A stretch of DNA of 39,245 nt. Origin: Nemertoderma westbladi. Its lineage: Eukaryota; Xenacoelomorpha; Nemertodermatida; Nemertodermatidae. How positions within the stretch are numbered: the first letter of the stretch is position 1; the number at the start of each line of letters is the position of its first letter. Where the stretch lies: NCBI GenBank assembly GCA_032718475.1, contig JAUCBJ010003183.1, positions 1-39,245 of the forward strand, written 5' to 3'. The notes under the pieces are model-generated. The model ran no database searches. It saw only the letters and a program-made list of their open reading frames with translations, and was not told where the DNA came from. A program made the position numbers and the translations under genes. This document shows, piece after piece, positions 36,564-39,245 of this stretch.

Positions 36564-37613
36564 CTAAAATGAAAACAAAATTATTATTTATTATATAACC
36601 AGATAACGGATGAGGGGGGGGGGGGGGGGGCCCTCATCCTCTCAACGCGTAATTTTTTTGACAAATTTTATAAAACTATAAAAATCATTCGATGCAAAAG
36701 TAAATTGATTCAATATCGTTATTTTTTTCAGATGTTGAACCCTCGACCATGATATAGAATGTTCTGACACTCAAACAAAGTTGAATCACCTCAACTCAAC
36801 TCAACTCAGACTCAGCAGCTCAGGGGAAACAGACAGAAAAAAACAGCTGATTAAAGACAAAAATAAAAAGTAAGCTGTTCGATTGTCTCTCGTTTATTGC
36901 TTTAGTTGGAATAACATATCACAAAAACCTGCTCCTTTCACTTAATTTATATTTATTTAACATTTTTTCATTTGCCGAGACGAGTTATTAATTCGTAGAG
37001 ATTAAATTTCCGTCAATAATAATCAAACCTGTAAGAGATTTTCTTATATTTATATATATCGTTTGTTGACATTGTATATTTTGCATGACCTCTTGTCTCT
37101 AAGAATTCAATTATTTCGATCTCTTATCTTAGTATTATTTACGAGTTTCTTTGTGGAACTAACAACTGAACGATTTCTGCTGTTTTGTTACTAGGTGCCC
37201 GTGCCGGTAGTGGGGAGCAGGTGGCCGACCCTATGTGGATTCCAGTTAAAGGGGAAATGGGAGGACGATATTAAACGAACTGGAGGGGAATTCAGTAGGA
37301 GAGGGGAAGGGTGTGGTTATTCTGTACAGCGCAGTTACAGTATCAGTAACTATAAAGTAAAGTAAGTACAGTTCATATTATACAGTATAATCGCGTTATG
37401 TAATAAGTTAACTCACATAGTATAACTATAATATATATAGCAATAATGGTAGCATAGCCACTGATTAACAAAGCTTACTATTTCAATTCACCATTTTTAT
37501 AGTTTCAGATGAGCGAGCCCGATAATGACGATTTAATGTTAAATCTGTTTTGTACTGCACTACATTATTAACCGGGAAATAAAATAATAAAATAATACTA
37601 ATTTGATACTAAC
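36564..37613. other. CSNK1G intron of 1050 bp
   Basis: AT-rich, no gene. Contains a G-run embedded in a palindrome: GGATGAGGG at 36608-36616 and CCCTCATCC at 36631-36639 flank the run and could form a hairpin or quadruplex. CTCAACT repeats lie at about 36790-36806. Unlike the next two introns downstream, it has no splice-site minisatellite. Confidence 0.6.
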
Positions 37614-37762
37614 TAGCTGAACTGCTAGCATTAGCACCGTCTTTAAAGTGAATTGCCGATCGCAGAGATCGAATAAATCTTCGAGACTTGGTCCCAACAG
37701 TTCCAGCACCATCGCGTTGTATTTACCACAAGGTCCAAAGTAATACACCTGGGGTATACCCT
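37614..37762 (-). CDS. CSNK1G: CSNK1G exon: kinase N-lobe hinge region
   Basis: Two bases completing a Glu codon and 49 codons: [40 protein letters not shown] and TVLMLAVQL. It is nearly identical to the CK1 gamma family pattern [20 protein letters not shown] followed by [15 protein letters not shown]. The hinge follows the [14 protein letters not shown] strand. Acceptor AATTACAG is at 37763-37770; donor GTTAGT is at 37608-37613. Length 149 equals 2 plus 147. The preceding exon(s), with the Gly-rich loop and catalytic Lys, were not found before the right edge, so the gene continues outside the window. Confidence 0.98.
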
Positions 37763-38580
37763 CTGTAATTCAAGTGGAATAAGTTAACTGATAATTATTT
37801 TTCTATGGTTGAATTACAATAAATAAAATATACGCACATAAGTTTGGGGGACTTTCCCCATCACATTCAACCGCTCCCTAATGGAACAAAATAAGCGCAC
37901 GTAGCCTCCATCCCTATTGCTATTACCATATCGTATAGGCAGGAATTATTCTTAATTAGAAAAAATAACTGTTCTCTGGTTAAAATAGAGTAAAAAAAGC
38001 GCCCATGTGAAGAATACCAGGATTTCACTTTTCGGTCGACTTTTTATTGGAATTTTATATATGAAGATTTTTATTTTTTTTAATTTATCTTCTTTAAGTG
38101 TTTTATAGCGCTTATTTCTGTCTTATAACCTGTACATATACTAATTCGTTTATTGTTTTGGTTAGATTCAGACCTTCTGTAACATGTGTTTTTGGTGAAA
38201 ACCTGGTATTCTTCACATGGGGGTAACTGCAAAGTGAAATATAACGGCAGAAAGTCAGGTATTCTTCACATGGGCCAAAAAAAGATTTAATCAGGGACCA
38301 TAAAACTGCCCGGAGAATCCAGATATCTGTGACAAGTCTCAGTTTCAACTCTTGTGATTTACAAATTTCCATACCTGGGACAATGGCACAGATTCACGAC
38401 AGTTAAAATAACGATTTTATTTAAAATTGAATTGAAATACTTCAACAACGTCAGGCTAAGGATGTGGTGGCCCCCAAATCCATTATAGAATGCCTCAATC
38501 TTTAGGGAATAACAGCTTCGCCGTATTTTCTTAAAACTGTCATGTTAACATAACTTTTTATGTCGGGTTTGTCAGAACTA
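37763..38580. other. CSNK1G intron upstream of exon 37614-37762
   Basis: No exon found. Two GTGAAGAATACCAGG-type sequences in opposite orientation (about 38007-38022 and 38198-38216, also about 38255) suggest a small inverted or duplicated segment. Confidence 0.4.
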
Positions 38581-39245
38581 CACTGAAAAAACGAAGTTGT
38601 ACTTTTTTCATAAAAAAGTGCCGATTTTCCAAAAAAGTGCATCTGGTTTTGAGTACTCAAACGAGATACGCTTTTTTGAAAAACCGGCACTTTTTCAAGT
38701 AGCAAAAAGAGTCACTTTTTATTACAATATAAAAATGGCACTTTTTCAAGGAGCAGAAAAGAGCACTTTTAATTACTCTAAAAAGTGGTACTTTTTTGAT
38801 AATGTTAGTACTGATTTTCTGTTTAGAAAACGACACTTTTCTGAATATTATTTACGTTTTTATATTCATTAGTAGGAAAAAAGCTCATCTTTTTTTTATG
38901 TAATATGTACTTTACTTGTGGGATAATCATTTAAAACATGCACTTTTTAGATTAAGCAGCACTTATTAAAATATAAAGTGGTACTTTATTTCCAATTAAA
39001 GTGCTACTACTTTCTATTTAAAAATGCCACTCCCCGTATATTTAAGACGCATTTATATTTCTTAGTATGTGAAAAAGAGGTACTTTTATTTGTAATAGGT
39101 ACTTTATTTGTACGATTAATCATTTAAAACATGCACTTTTTAGATTAAGCAGCACTTATTAAAATATAAAGTGCTACTTGATTTCCAATTAAAGTGCTAC
39201 TTTCTATTTAAAAATACCACTCCCCGCTATATTTAAGATCAATTT
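38581..39245. repeat. AAAGTGC/GCACTTTT-rich degenerate repeat with a ~193-bp tandem duplication
   Basis: Short T- or A-run motifs joined to GTGC, GCAC or GTAC occur roughly every 20-40 bases. A longer duplication is clear: TTTAAAACATGCACTTTTTA (near 38930) recurs 193 bases later (near 39123), and the similarity extends through AGATTAAGCAGCACTTATT to CCACTCCCCG. The repeat reaches the window edge. Confidence 0.8.

Noticed and set aside
38581-39245. AAAGTGC motifs as microRNA seed-related sites
   Set aside because: The match is to a seven-base core in a low-complexity T/A-rich repeat, with no hairpin precursor or transcript evidence.

Overview
The window is animal nuclear DNA, AT-rich and dense in transposons. 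Evidence for an animal is a Polycomb-group Scm gene, a casein kinase 1 gamma gene with spliced exons, non-LTR retrotransposons of metazoan type and hAT-like and other DNA transposons. An aquatic invertebrate is plausible, but the sequence does not fix the species.

Two host genes are recognisable. On the plus strand, 2184-4337 is a single-exon gene for a complete Scm-type Polycomb protein (zinc fingers, two MBT repeats, SLED, SAM). On the minus strand, five consecutive exons of a casein kinase 1 gamma gene (CSNK1G) run from 37762 down to 6468, with every splice phase matching: 37614-37762, 36329-36563, 32604-32689, 25790-25896 and 6468-6594. The kinase N-terminus lies beyond the right edge. 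The C-terminal tail was not found, so it lies to the left or outside the window. Almost everything from 6.6 to 36.3 kb is therefore CSNK1G intron.

The main observation concerns these introns. The intron after exon 32604-32689 is filled by a 29-bp minisatellite (31414-32603 and 26074-28849, one array split by a transposon). Its unit copies the last ~20 bases of that exon plus the GTAAGT splice donor, so the intron carries over a hundred donor-like sites. The next intron (19.2 kb) ends in a 4.3-kb, 27-bp minisatellite (6597-10912) abutting the splice acceptor. In transcript sense it is pyrimidine-rich, contains CTAAC branch-point-like motifs and has no AG dinucleotide at all. The gene thus has one array built on a 5' splice site and another built on a 3' splice-site region.

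The rest is mobile DNA. There is a 5'-truncated RTE-type LINE with an open ORF (11.8-14.0 kb) and a second, decayed LINE (16.6-21.2 kb) split by a 2.58-kb DNA transposon. A second copy of that transposon interrupts the donor minisatellite (28850-31413); both copies have 4-bp target duplications. A hAT-type element (23236-25210) has an 8-bp duplication and contains a tRNA-derived SINE and a possible MITE. A retroelement ORF fragment lies at 21.4-22.0 kb, with several fold-back elements and minisatellites. Many long open frames over the minisatellites exist only because their periods (27 and 36 bp) are multiples of three.
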